DNA from: Crocodylus rhombifer
Lineage: Eukaryota > Chordata > Crocodylia > Crocodylidae
DNA length: 64,000 nt
NCBI GenBank assembly: GCA_038503035.1
Contig: JAVSML010024418.1
Coordinates: forward strand, 372,001-436,000
Direction of reading: 5' to 3'
Part shown: positions 1 to 10,619 of the stretch, piece after piece
Layout: each line of letters begins with the position of its first letter
Position numbering within the stretch: the first letter of the stretch is position 1
Made by a program: the position numbers and the translations under genes
The notes under the pieces: generated by a model
The model's database searches: none
What the model was told of the DNA's origin: nothing
The model's input: only the letters and a program-made list of their open reading frames with translations

Positions 1-45
1 CTAAAACAGAACAGATCTTTGCAGGTAAAATACTGGACTTGTCAT

Positions 46-583
46 TAGGGCTGCGTGAGGCTTTGGACTGTGCTTCGGATCTCGAGAAGCTTTGGACGCT
101 TATGTGTCCCAAGCAGCATGTCTGGACCAAAGCACTCACTTTAGGCTTTCTGAAGTGGTTCAGAGCTTCTGAAGCGCTTCGGAGCCACATTAAAGATCTG
201 GCCATAGGGTATAATGGGGAATCAATTAAATATCTATAACTTTGTTTTTTGTCTGATTTGGATGAAACTTGCAGGGATGGTAGCCTCTTTCAAGAATTTG
301 GGGTACAGTTCACCCCAAACCCCTGCACCGATCTTCTTGAAACGTGGCAGACTTCATGCTTTCAGCAGAGGCTACCACCCCGGCAAGTTTCATCAAAATT
401 AGACAAAAAACAAAGATTCCCCATTATACCCTATGGCCGGATTTCCAAGGTGGCTCCAAAGCTTTGGAGCCGCTTCAGCAGATCAAAGTGGGAACCCAAT
501 CCAGAGCTCTGGATCAGATCCCTGGCATCTGAAACAGCTGGATCTGAAGCCGGATCGAAGAGCTGCCTGCTCGCACAGGCCTA
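46..583. mobile_element. Fold-back DNA transposon (TAGGGCTGTG-end family), copy 1
   Basis: Left end TAGGGCTGCGTGAG at 46 and right end CTCGCACAGGCCTA at 583 are imperfect inverted copies, and both abut TA. The interior folds back: 207-287 (containing GGGTATAATGGGGAATC) is the inverse of 366-437 (ending CCCCATTATACCCTATGG). A segment of the same interior (CTTGCAGG.ATGGTAGCC and surroundings) recurs inverted near 62660-62740. No transposase is seen, so this is a non-autonomous element. The superfamily is not assigned. The ORFs crossing it follow the palindrome and are not genes. Confidence 0.6.
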
Positions 584-1110
584 CTTGTCATATCTGAGAC
601 ATGTCTGGCTTATTGAGTGTAAAAGTGGTTACTCTTTGTGTACTGTAAGCAAATTACAATGCAATCCTGTGGTTCCTAAAGCCACAGCAGGAGTGTTGTG
701 GAAAATAATGCATGATTTATGACTGTACTATTTATTCTGATAAACGCATGATAATCAAGTTGATTTCTATTTTTTTCCCCTTAAATGGATTGACATTGGG
801 ATGAAGAATATTTGAAGGGAAGGATCCAGGCTTCTTCTATACCAGCATGCCAATGAGATAGAAGCCTGCTTAGACCTTATGAACAAAGTGAAATCTCTCT
901 CTGGCTACCAGGGAGCACACTGAGACCCTGGACATCTTGTTATTAGAAAAATTAGTAGGAAACTTTTTGAACTTTTTTTTTTAAGTTATGAATGCAGAAA
1001 TTGATAAAAGATTTAACAGTCAAAATAGTCAATTTGATCAAAGGCTGAACAGTGATCACCTACAATTATCTGAAGGGAAAAAAGCTAGTGAAGTAGAGGG
1101 ACAAAGCATT
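584..1110. other. No recognisable feature
   Basis: AT-rich unique-looking sequence. I see no exon, RNA gene or clear repeat in it. Confidence 0.5.
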
Positions 1111-1211
1111 GGCTGGGATGATCTAGTTGGGGAGGGTCCTGCTTTGAGCAGGCGGTTGGACTAGATGACCTCCTGAGGTCCCTTCCAACCCTAATTTTCT
1201 ATGATTCTATG
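1111..1211 (+). mobile_element. CR1 LINE, 3' end fragment
   Basis: The stretch reads like the conserved end of CR1 LINEs: GGTTGGACTAGATGACCTCC, then AGGTCCCTTCCAACCC, closing on the ATTCTATG tail near 1204-1211. Only about 100 bp remain, as is usual for 5'-truncated CR1 copies in birds, turtles and crocodilians. The orientation is +. Confidence 0.85.
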
Positions 1212-1284
1212 GGACTTGATCTGGCCCACAAACTTCCCCACACCATTCATCTGGCCCATGGAGCCAAAAGGTTGAGCATCACTG
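1212..1284. mobile_element. hAT-type MITE, right-end remnant
   Basis: The end AAAAGGTTGAGCATCACTG at 1266-1284 is a typical hAT right terminus (inverse CAGTGATGCTCAACC). No left partner or 8-bp duplication is seen, so it is a fragment; the CR1 end abuts it on the left. Confidence 0.45.
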
Positions 1285-2010
1285 TTCTATAAAATATGGG
1301 GACACTACCCACAACATGGCTGTAAAGAAGAATCCCAGCCCATGTTGGGCTTTTGTGTTTAAAGTTATTGTATATCTGTGTTTGGCTGTAAGGTCGACAG
1401 GATCTTCAGGGAAGAAGTTACTGTTTCTTCTCTGACCTGTTTTGCGAGTGATTGCAGACACATTTTCCTCTTCTAACACTCCCTATCTCTCACCCTGCAC
1501 CCACTGATATGAGTCCATTCAGATGAAGGACCCAAACAGAATCTCCTAATATCCCAGTCTTTTCCTCCCTTTGCTATCCATGTAACCTCTCAACATTTTC
1601 TTCTTTATACCTCCAGCTGATTGAGTGCATAGTTCACAGCATGCACTTCCAGGAGGGCAAAATGTACACCCTTGTTTTCAGTTTTTGATTTGACATTTCT
1701 TCTTCTACGCAGTTTGCAAGGGGAACAAGCCTGGTTTTATCCTTTGATGCAAAGATCAAGGATCTTATGTTGAATTGCCAATATATAATAATGCACTGGC
1801 TAGCAATCTTGATTTTCTGACTTGGTAATGCTATACCATTTAGGTCACTAAAATTCTCTGTAGAATAGACACTTAGGGCACATCCACAGATGCAGGCATG
1901 TGCACTTACAGCAGCAAAAATAGTAGTGCAAATTTGAGCTGGGGCTTTTTGTCTCAGTGCATGTGCCTAGACATGTACTTTGTGCAAGTTGTGCTCGTTG
2001 GGGCAAAATA
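1285..2010. other. No gene; possible MITE debris
   Basis: No coding signal. At 1875-1990 there are short motifs (GGGCACATCCACA, GTGCATGTGCCTAGACATG) like those of the TGTCTACAC-type MITEs elsewhere in the window, but the ends cannot be fixed. Confidence 0.35.
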
Positions 2011-2068
2011 ACCCTGCCTGGCTCCTCCCAGATCTGTAGCCGGGGGAGCTAGAGCCTGGCCCCAGCAG

Positions 2069-2077
2069 TATAAAAAG
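2069..2077 (+). promoter_or_regulatory. TATA-like box upstream of LINE monomers
   Basis: TATAAAAAG lies 46 bp upstream of the first 5' UTR monomer (2115) in a GC-rich setting. It could be the LINE's own promoter. This is inferred from position only. Confidence 0.3.
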
Positions 2078-2114
2078 CTGCCCTAGCAAACAGCTTAGGG
2101 CTACTTGCTCTTAA

Positions 2115-2350
2115 GAGCTTTTGAGGGAGGAGCCTCTGGGAGGAAGTTGGCCATGTACCTTCCTGTCCCAGGCTGCTTATGTAGCTGGTTGTTGCAAGCT
2201 TGGTCTTAGGAGCTTCTGGGGAGAAGATGGCCAGGCCCTTTTCTGCCTCTGGCTACTATTAGCTGCTGGCTTGGTCTCAGAGCTTTTGGAGTAAGTTCAA
2301 CCCCTTCCTGCCTTGGGCTGTTGCTGCCTCCCCCTCCTCGGGGAGGGGCC
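2115..2350 (+). repeat. Tandem 5' UTR monomers of the LINE
   Basis: Three consecutive units begin with GAGCTT at 2115, 2210 and 2280. Each reads roughly GAGCTTyTGGgGagaAG.TGGCCA, then CCTTyCTGCCT, then GGCTGCT, then GCTTGGTCT. Units are 70-95 bp. Copy B starts with two such units at 7801 and 7864. The arrangement recalls the promoter monomers of some L1 families. Confidence 0.6.
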
Positions 2351-3149
2351 CACTGCACTGCATCCCAGCTTTTGCACCCCTGTTCCTGCCTGCTGCCCAG
2401 CTTGCTACCAAGCTGCAGCTGGGGACAGCCTGGGGAGGGAGTCTGTGCTGCCTGTGGTCCCCTTCCCCACCATCACTGCTGGAACCTAAAGGAACCTTGC
2501 CTACACCTCCACTTTCACCAGAAGCACACCCTGAGTGGCTGAATGGGATGGCTCCTATTATCACTGCTGCTGTTGCTGCTCCCCTCAGGAGAAAGGGAGA
2601 TTCCCTGCTGCACCACCTGACACCATACCTGCATTAGATCACTTCTTAATTGACTGACTGCTACCCCCCACCCCCACAGCTACTTCACTGCATCTGATCC
2701 TGATTTGTCTTCCTGCCTACTGTTCTGCTGCTGAGTGACAGGCTGGAGGCCTGAGGGGCTTCTGGAAAAACTTCCACAAACAAAGTCCCTCCACTGCTCC
2801 AGCCATCTTTTTACACATGGCTCAGCAGCCTTCCCTGTGTGTTTTTTGCATTTGTGGTAAGTCCTGTGGTCCACTCCCCCGACCTTGTGTTTGTTGTGGG
2901 GCTGAGTAAGCCAGCTTAAGTTTCCCCAGCCTGTGTGTGTGTGCATGCGTGCGTGTGTGTGTGTTTCCCCCCCGCCCCATTCTCAAAGCATAGGCCTCCC
3001 ATTTCTTTTTTTTTTTTTTTCCCTGTGGGGCTTCAGCCTCCTTCCTCCCTATCTCCCTTCTTCCCCACAACCCTAGCCCACCCCTACTAGATTCACCGCC
3101 TTCTGGGATATTTTGTTTTTCTTGATTGTCTTCCTTGCCCTCGTGAAAC

Positions 3150-5583
3150 GACAGCAGGGTAGGAACCTTTGGGGGGGGGGGAGATCACCACAGAGCTTCC
3201 TGTAGCCCCCACTATGGGGGTGGATCCCACCCAAGGCCCTAAGGGGATGCATGCCTCTGCAGCCTCCACCCCAGAGGCAAAGTTCAACCAACCTCCTTCT
3301 GGGGTAGAGAAACCTGCAACCTCCAGTGCAGGGGCACGTGGGACTCCAGCAGGGAGCCAACAGGGCCAGGGGGTTGCCCCTGGCCAGGCTCCCCCCCCCA
3401 CGGAGGGGTTCCCAAGCCCCGTCTCCCATCACTGGGGACAAAGGAGAAGGGCAGTGGGAAGGGCTCATCTTCAGTCTCCTCCACAGCAGGGGGTGGGAAG
3501 GGCAAGGGCCCTACCCCCAAGTCTAGGTCATCAGTGCTTGAGGGGACCAGGTGCACTACACCAGCTAGCACACTCACTCAGCCTGTCCCTGGCCCTAGCT
3601 CTGGCCCCACCAACATGGCTCCTCAGGGGGAAATGGCAACTATGCACAGGCAGCTGCGGATAGATCTGGAGCCAGGGGGCCTGGAACCTCCACCACTGGC
3701 CCTTCCAGCTTGGGCAGCGGGGCCCCCTTTCTGGCACTTACCCGCAGGCATGGGATAAAATGCCAACTGCCCAAGTGGGAGAACCTGCCCCAGCAGCAAC
3801 CTGCACTTTGAGACCTGGGTGCAGGCCCTGGCTCAGGTAGTGGGGGCTCCCAAGATTGTGGCAGCCTCCTGCTTTCATGGCAAGGGGGCCTTTTTCCTTG
3901 CCTTGGAGGCCGCTGCACAAAAGATGGTGGAGAGGGATCTCGTGGTGAAGGGTGAATACATCCCCCTCGAGCCTCTAGAAGAGCTGGGGACCAGGGTTGT
4001 TCTTGGCTCCATCCTTCCCTATATTCCCAATTGGGCCCTGCTGTCCTAGCTCCAAACCCTAGGGAGAGTTATCTCCGTGGTGGTGGCCCTCTCACTTGGG
4101 TGCCAAGACCCTGGCCTCCGCCACATGCACGCTGTCTCCAAGTCATGATCAAGCTGGCGGCGGGAGTGTGGCTGGAGGCTGAGGGGTGCCTGGTAATTCC
4201 TTATCAGGGGCCTTGGTGAGGACTCTCTATACACGGGGGGACCTTCAGTGCTTCTGGTGCTGTGCCTTGGGGCCCCGTGGGCCAGGTGGGGAGGGCATCT
4301 ATGGGTCCCACTGGAAAGGGGTGCCCCTACCACTGGTGCCCCCCCCCCCAGGCTCCCCTGACACCCCAGCCACAACTACAAGCCCACCCATAAGCTCAAG
4401 GGACCCCACCCACCCACACAAGTCTAGTGAAGTCCTAGGGAGAGCACCAGCAACCAGGGGGAGAGAGGGAGATGGGCACCCCTGCCCCTAGTCATGCACC
4501 CATTGTGGCTTCTCCCCCCCCCCCCCCAACCCTTACATTCTCTTGCTGGAGCCTGTCCACCTGACGACCACCCCCTGGCTGAGTGGGTGCAGGTCCACTC
4601 TGGGCGTAAAAGCAAGAGGAAGGCCCTGGCACAGCTGGAGCCCTCTGATATGGAGGAATCCTCCCCCTCCCAAGACAACCACATGGGGGAGGGGGGAGTG
4701 GTCCTGCCTCCAGGGGCTTCCCCAGGTCTGCCTGACACCCAACCCTGGGAAAGATCAAACAGGTGATCCCCATGGAGGAGGTTTTGGGGCTTCTGGATAG
4801 TCCCAAACAAGCCCATGGGGGAAGCCCTTCATTCTGCTGACAAAGGCCTACCCCCTGAAACCACAAGTGCCAAGGCTGAGGCCTACCCAAAGGAAGGCCT
4901 GGCAACAGAGCCTCCTCCCTCTGATCTAGGGGCTACAGAGGCCCTGGGGCTCACTGCAGTGAGTCCTGAAAGGGGACCTTTTCCCTCTCAGGACCCCAAG
5001 GCAGATGCCAGAACCATTTTGGTGCCTGGCGGGTCTCTTCCCTCCCCCTCCCAGGAAAACCACCTCCAGCCTGCCCCATAATCCTGCACCAGAGGAGGTC
5101 ACAGTGGGGTCCCCTAATCTTTGGGCTGATCTCATCGGGGACCCTGCACAGACCCCCCCAGGGCTCCAGCTTTACCCCACCATTTTGTGAAGGAGCCCAC
5201 CCGCACCCCTGTCCCAGGGAGCTGCAGAGCTCTCCCAATTCCTACCAGAGTTTGGCAACCTAGCAGACTGGGAGGTTCAGACTATGCTGAAGGAGCCCTC
5301 TGGGCTCCAGGACCAGGAGAAGGATGCCCAAGAACCAACAGGTTCCATGGAGGTTCCTCTTTGTCCCATTGGTTCCCAGGGATGAGCTACTTGCACTTCT
5401 TGACCATGATTACACCCGCTGGTTCACCAGAAAGGTACAGCTAGCCTTGAACTGCTGGGGAGATTTTGACAGCATCTTCACCACTGCAAGGGCACTGCCA
5501 GGGGAAGACAAGGGGCCCAAAAGCTGCAACACCCGGATCTATAGGTGGCCCCCTGCTGAACTGTCTACTCCACCTCCTGAGCC
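3150..5583 (+). pseudogene. LINE ORF1 remnant (RRM-like plus CCHC)
   Basis: The first part (3169-3660) is rich in Pro, Gly and Ala. The recognisable core begins near 3819, with FFLALEAAAQKMVERDLVV and then GEYIPLEPL. This pattern is known from Tx1-type ORF1 proteins, which carry an RRM-like nucleic-acid-binding fold. About 4240-4275 encodes QCFWCCALGPRG, which looks like a CCHC zinc knuckle whose histidine has become proline. Several frame changes and stops break the reading frame (stop at 4047-4049, others beyond). A long Pro/Ser-rich tail runs to the ORF2 start. In an intact element this protein would coat LINE RNA. Confidence 0.55.
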
Positions 5584-7611
5584 ATGAGGTTGTTTAAGAT
5601 GGCAACCCTCAATGTCCACGGCTGCAGGAAGGGTCTCTGGAGGTCCCGGGTGCTCTCCTTCCTTCAGGAGGAAGGGTACCCCATGGTATTCTCGCAGGAG
5701 ATCCTAGTGACTCCGGCCAATGAACCAAATTGGTGGCTGGAGTGGGGAGGCAGGGTCTTTTTTAGTTACCTCTCAGCCACCTAATGTTGGGAGAACAGGG
5801 TAGTCACCCCAGGCCTGCAGCTGCAGGTTCTCCAAGACATTGAGGTGGTGCTGAGCCACCTGCTGCATTTCCAGGTCCAGGTGTGGGGGCTGCTCCTGAA
5901 CCTTCTGAAAGTGTATGCCCTTGTGAAGGACCCAAAGGAGGTGGATTTCTTACACCAGGCGGTCACCTATATCAGCACCCTCAACCCTCGTGAGTGCCTG
6001 GTCCTTGGTGGGAACTTTAACATCACCCTAGATGCGCGACACCAGTCAGGCAAGGAGTGGAATGAGGCTTCTGTGGGTGTCCGTGGGGAGATCCTGATGG
6101 ACTACTCCCTGGTGGATGTATGGCATGCCTGTTACCTCACTGAACCCCCTACCTACACTTATGTCAGTGTGGGGGAGGAGCAGGCATGCCACTCCTGGTT
6201 AGACCGGGTTTATATCTCTTTGTTGCACTTTGCCTGGGTCCACTCTGGCATCCGGCCAACTGTTGTCAGTGATCACCACCTTGTCTGGGCCCGGGCCACT
6301 CTAGGGCCTGGGCTTCCAGGGTCAGCCTACTGGCATTTCAATGCCAGCCTGCTGGAGGATGTGGGTTTCAGGGAGGCTTTTTGGGAGTTCTGGCTGGCCT
6401 GGAGGGAGCAACGGGTGACTTTCCCCTCAGCTCAGAGATGGTGGGATGTGGGGAAGGTGCACATCTGGCTTTTTTGCTGCGGCTATACTTGGGGGGTGGG
6501 GGGGACACACCTGACAGAGGGAGCAGTCTGGAAGCAGTTCAAGTGGAAAGTGCTAGAGCTGGAGAGGTGCCTGGCCACCAACTCAACCAACCCATCCCTC
6601 TGTGGAGAGTGTTGGGAGAGGTAGGAAGAGCTTCAGGCTCTGGACGACCACAGTGCCCATGCTGCGGTTGTCCGCTCTCATGTCCAGCTCCTTTGGGAGA
6701 TGGACCATGGCTCCCGCTTCCTCTTTTCCCTGGAGAGGAGGCGGGGGGCCAAGAAGTACGTCACCTGCCTTCTGGCCAATGACAGTACCCCCTCATGGAT
6801 CCAGGCAAGATGTGCTAGCGCACACGGGCCTTCTATGAAGAGCTCTTCTCCCTGGATCCTACCGACGCTGAAGCCTGTTGGACCTTGTGGGAGGGACTCC
6901 CACAGGCCAGTGTGGATGACCGGGACCAACTGGAAGCTCCTCTCACTCTTGGTGAGTTTTGAGCCACCCTGCCTGATGCCTGGCAACAAGGCGCTGGGCT
7001 TCAACAGGCTGACTGCGGAGTTCTACCAGGCCTTCTGGGACTTCCTCAGGCCAGACCTTGCCACAGTCTGGGCTGAATCTGAGGGAAGTGGAGAACTCCC
7101 CCTGTTGTACTGCGGGGCTGTGCTGAACCTCCTGCCAAAGAAGGGGGCTCCCCATGACCTGAAGACCTGGCATCTTGTGTCCCTCTTCTGCATGGACTAC
7201 AAGGTGGTAGCGAAGGCCATCTTGGTGTGCCTGCAGTCCATGCTGACAGACGTGATCCATCCCGACCAGATGGAACGTCCAGGCAGCATGTACATCTCCG
7301 ACAACCGGTACCTGGTTTCGGACCTCCTGGAGCTAGCATGCCAGGAGGGCCTATCTTTTGCCCTCCTGTCCCTGGACCAAGAGAAGGCATTTGACAGAGT
7401 GGATCATGGGTACCTCACAGGCATGCTGCTTGCCTTTGGCTTTGGGCCCCACTTCATGTGGCCTCTCCAGGTGCTGTACACCTCTGCAGAACGTTTGGTC
7501 AAGCTCAACTGGATCCTGATGGAACCCATCCCATTCAGGAGAGGGGTGCGTCCACTGGCTTCTTGGGTGCCTTTGAGGACCAGTGGATGCGGGTCGGGGG
7601 GCTCTGCTTAG
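5584..7611 (+). pseudogene. LINE ORF2 remnant: endonuclease and partial reverse transcriptase
   Basis: The endonuclease starts MATLNVHGC at 5599 and keeps the FSQE block. The stretch LVLGGNFNITLDARHQSGK (about 6001-6057) has Asn where the family has a catalytic Asp in GGDFN. SDHHLVWARA (about 6268-6300) is the SDH block. TGA/TAG-type stops occur at 5782-5784 and 6622-6624. Between about 6820 and 6955 the frame shifts out and back. RT blocks LLPKKGAPHDLKTW, VSLFCMDYKV and LSLDQEKAFDRVDH are in one frame (6950-7545). After RRGVR the sequence jumps to 3' UTR, so the metal-binding YxDD is absent. It cannot be active. Confidence 0.75.
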
Positions 7612-8739
7612 TGTCCCTCTCTGGCAAACTTCTTTTCTCATTTTTAACCTATAACTCCCATGTCACTCCTATCCTTTTTTTTTTTTCTTCCATTAGTTGT
7701 CCCAAGTATTTTGTTGTTCCATTTGTCCATTAGCCCCCATAAAAAGGGGCTACTAGTTAGCCAGGTGGGCCTTGCCCATGGTAATTGGATGGACAAATAG
7801 GAGCTTCTGGGGAGAAGATGGCCAGATCCCTTGCTGCCTCTGGCTATTGCTGGCTTGGTCTCAGAGCTTTTGGGTGTAAGTTGGCAGCAGCCCTTTCTGC
7901 CTTGGGCTGCTGTTGCTGCTTCCCCCATAAGGGGGTCCTCTGCTGCATGCTGTTGCCCCCTCAGGGAGGGGCCCACCGGACTGCACCACACCCCTGTTCT
8001 GTCCTGCTGCCCATCCTACCACCAAGCTGTGGTTGGGGGACAGCCTTGGGAGGGAGCCTGCGCTGCCTGTGGGCCCCTCCCCCACCATCACTGCCAAAAC
8101 CTAAAGGTGCCTTTCCTGTATTAGCAGGCCAGCTCCTGCCTTGATCTCCACTTTTACCTGAAGCACACCTGAAGTGGCTGAACTGCATAGCTACTACCAT
8201 CACTATTGCTGCTGCCCCATCTCAGGAGAGAGGGAGATTCCCTGCTGCACCACCTGACACCACACCTGCACTGGATTACTCCCTAATTGATTAATTGTTC
8301 TTGCCCTCCTCCACGACTGCCTTACTGCATCTTATCTTGCTTTGTTTTTCCTACCTATTCCTCTGCTGCTGAGAGCCTGGCTAGAGGCCTGAGGGGCTCC
8401 TGGACTGATCTTCAACAAGTAAAGTCCCTCCACTGGTCCAGCCATCTTTTTACATCTGCTTCAGCAGCCTCCCTTTGTGTGGTAAGTCCTGTGGTCCACT
8501 CCCTGTCCTTGTGTTTATTGTGTGGCTGGGTAAGCCTGCTTGAGTCTCCTTGCTCCATGTGTGTGTCTGTGTGTTTTGCTCCCTCCCCAACATTCCCCTA
8601 GCATAGCCCTCCCAGCCTTTTTTTCCTGTGGGGCTGTAGCTCAGCTTCAGTCCCCAGCCTGCCCCCAGTAGATTTACCAGCCCCACTGCATATCTTTATT
8701 TTCTTTATTGTCTTCTGCTCCTTTATGTAAAACTATGGC

Positions 8740-9470
8740 AGGGCAGAAACATTCTGTGGGGTGGAATATGCCCCCACAGAACTTCCTGCACTATAGGGGC
8801 AGATCCCAGCCAAGCCCCCAAGGGGATGCATACCCCTATAGCCCTCATCCCAGAGGTGGAGTCTGACAAACCTCCTCTGGGGGTAGAGAAGCCTGCAGCC
8901 TCTGCTGCAGGGGCAGGTGGGACTCTGGCAGGGAGCCAACAGGGCCAGGGAGTCTCCCCTGGCCAGCCCCACCCTCCCACCAGAGCGGTTCCCAAGCCCC
9001 CTCTCCTGCCATCAGGAACCAAGGGCAAAGGTGGTGGGAAGGGCTCCTCTTCAGCATCCTCCACAGCTGGGGGTGGGAAGGGCAGGGGCCCTGTTCCCAA
9101 GCCTAGCAGCTGCCTGAGAGGACCAGGTGTGCTACACCAGTGAGTACACCCACTTGGTCTGTCTCTGGCCCTAGCTGCGGCTCCCCAGCAGGAGAACCAC
9201 AGCTATGTACAGGTAGCTGCGGGGTGACCTGAAGCCAGGGGGCCTGGACCCTCCACTGGCTCAGGTGGTGGGGCTCCCTTTCTGGCACTCATCTGCAGGC
9301 ATGAGGTGAGTGCCAATTGCCCAAGTGGGAGAAACTGCACTTTGAGACATTGGTGCAGGCCCTGGCTTGGGTAGTGAGGGGCACCCAAAATCATGGCAGC
9401 CTCCCACTTACATGGCAAAAGGATCTTTTTTCCTTGCCTCAGAGGCTGCTGCACAAAAGGAGATGGAGAG
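8740..9470 (+). pseudogene. Copy B ORF1 N-terminal remnant
   Basis: Pro/Gly/Ala-rich coding-like sequence with the same features as copy A, for example GVEKPAASAAGAGGTLAGSQ near 8880-8940 against GVEKPATSSAGARGTPAGSQ in A. The RRM-like core is mostly lost at the deletion point near 9470. Confidence 0.5.
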
Positions 9471-9474
9471 GGGG

Positions 9475-9687
9475 TTTGTGTTGGATGTATGGTGTGCCTG
9501 TCACCCTGCTGGCCCCCCTGCCTTCACCTATGTGAGGGTGGGGGAGGAGCAGGCATGCCACTCCCGGTTGGACTGGATTTATATCTGTTTGCTGCACTTT
9601 GCCCAGGCCCACTCTTCTGGCATCCAGCCGATCCCTTTCAGCAATCGCTACCTAGTCTGGGCCCAGGCCATGCCGGGGCTAGCTTGA
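9475..9687 (+). pseudogene. Copy B ORF2 endonuclease remnant
   Basis: Encodes VRVGEEQACHSRLDWIYICL and a degraded SNRYLVWAQA where copy A has SDHHLVWARA. It is the C-terminal part of the endonuclease domain only, fused to the ORF1 remnant by an internal deletion and ending at a stop. Confidence 0.55.
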
Positions 9688-9912
9688 GTGTTTGGGGTTG
9701 GCTTAGTGCCCATGGAGCTCTGCTCTATGTCCTACAGAGCACTTACTTTCATGTTTTGACCCTTTGACCCCCATGTCCCTCCTATCCTGTTTTTTTCTTT
9801 AGTTGTCCCATGAAATCAGTTGTTCCATTTATGCATTCGCCCCCATATAATGGCTACTAGTTTACCAGGTGGGCCTTGAAGCCCACAGCAATTTTGAATG
9901 AACAAATAAACA

Positions 9913-10325
9913 GGAACTTTTGGGGCCTGTCCAATTGGTACCTACCCCTCATGCCAGCTGGACTGCTGAAACAGACCTGACTTGCCTGCATCCTCTACCC
10001 ATTGCAGTCGGGGCTGCTGCTTGGCAGGTGCACAACAGGTCACAACCAGACCCAGATGGGGACTGTACAGCCAGTAGAGGCATCTGGGGCCGGCTGGGGC
10101 CCCCATGGTCCCCTCTGCCAGTCCCCAGTCCCTGCCCACCCCCGCTACTTACCAGCACGGACCCCAGATCCAGCTTTCTGTGGCAGGCAGTGTGCTTCAG
10201 CACTTGGGTAATGGCCTACCATAGAGATGCTCTGGCTCGTTACCAGAGTGTCTCTGTGGAGGACCTGAGCCTCCAGTTGTCCTGCTTTTTTCCCCATGGG
10301 TATTTTTTTTGACCCCTGGATATCC
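9913..10325 (+). other. Possible third LINE fragment or flank
   Basis: GGAACTTTTGGGG at 9913 is close to the monomer start GGAGCTTCTGGGG, which suggests that a third unit began here. The following GC-rich 400 bp does not clearly match A or B. No intact ORF is convincing. Confidence 0.3.
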
Positions 10326-10393
10326 AGGTGTCTAATTTTGCCCCTGTGCTACAAATTTGCAGTGCGGGGAACATTTTTTTGTTGTTGTTCCCA

Positions 10394-10447
10394 CACATGC
10401 CTCTTGCAGCATTTGAAAGGGCTTTGAGATGCTGCAAGAGGCATGTG
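10394..10447. repeat. Perfect 19-bp stem hairpin
   Basis: CACATGCCTCTTGCAGCAT (10394-10412) and its exact reverse complement (10429-10447) flank a 16-base loop. Nearby CTGTGCTACAAATTTGCAG is also near-palindromic, so this is probably the heart of a small MITE (about 10315-10470). Confidence 0.6.
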
Positions 10448-10619
10448 CATCTAGTCATGCCCTTAAATGCCTGTTTGGAACTGACATTAGCACCACAACT
10501 CCCGTGGATTTCAGTAAGTGGTAGGAGCTTAGATAAAGTTGAGGGTCAGCAGGGGTGGGTCCAGGAAGGATGCACTGGTGCACTTGCACTCCCTTTGATT
10601 CCTGCTCCACCCCAAGTTT

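Larger units (their letters stand above)
2011..7800 (+). mobile_element. Tx1/L1-clade LINE, copy A (degenerate)
   Basis: A retrotransposon unit with a repeated 5' UTR, ORF1 (about 3150-5583), ORF2 (5584 onward) and a 3' UTR ending near 7800 at GGACAAATAG. ORF2 has an apurinic-type endonuclease followed by reverse transcriptase. The RT region resembles the Tx1/L1 branch (LPKKG..DLK.W, LDQEKAFDRVDH) and not CR1. ORF2 is cut off after RRGVR and jumps into the 3' UTR, so the RT catalytic YxDD block and all later parts are missing. Stops and frameshifts make it inactive. The unit is followed directly by copy B. The exact 5' border is uncertain. Confidence 0.75.
7801..9912 (+). mobile_element. Tx1/L1-clade LINE, copy B (internally deleted)
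   Basis: Copy B repeats copy A from its second 5' UTR monomer: 7801 aligns with 2210. It follows A through the ORF1 N-terminal region (8740-9460 like 3150-3930), then jumps near 9475 to ORF2 sequence matching A at about 6112-6320, then to the 3' UTR (9755-9912 like 7640-7800). Its 3' end reads GAACAAATAAACAG. It joins copy A head-to-tail with no spacer. A non-autonomous, dead element. Confidence 0.75.

Noticed and set aside
3073..5238. Many Pro/Gly-rich ORFs, including minus-strand ones of 130 or more codons
   Set aside because: Shadows of the GC-rich LINE ORF1 region; only the + strand RRM-like and knuckle remnants have family support.
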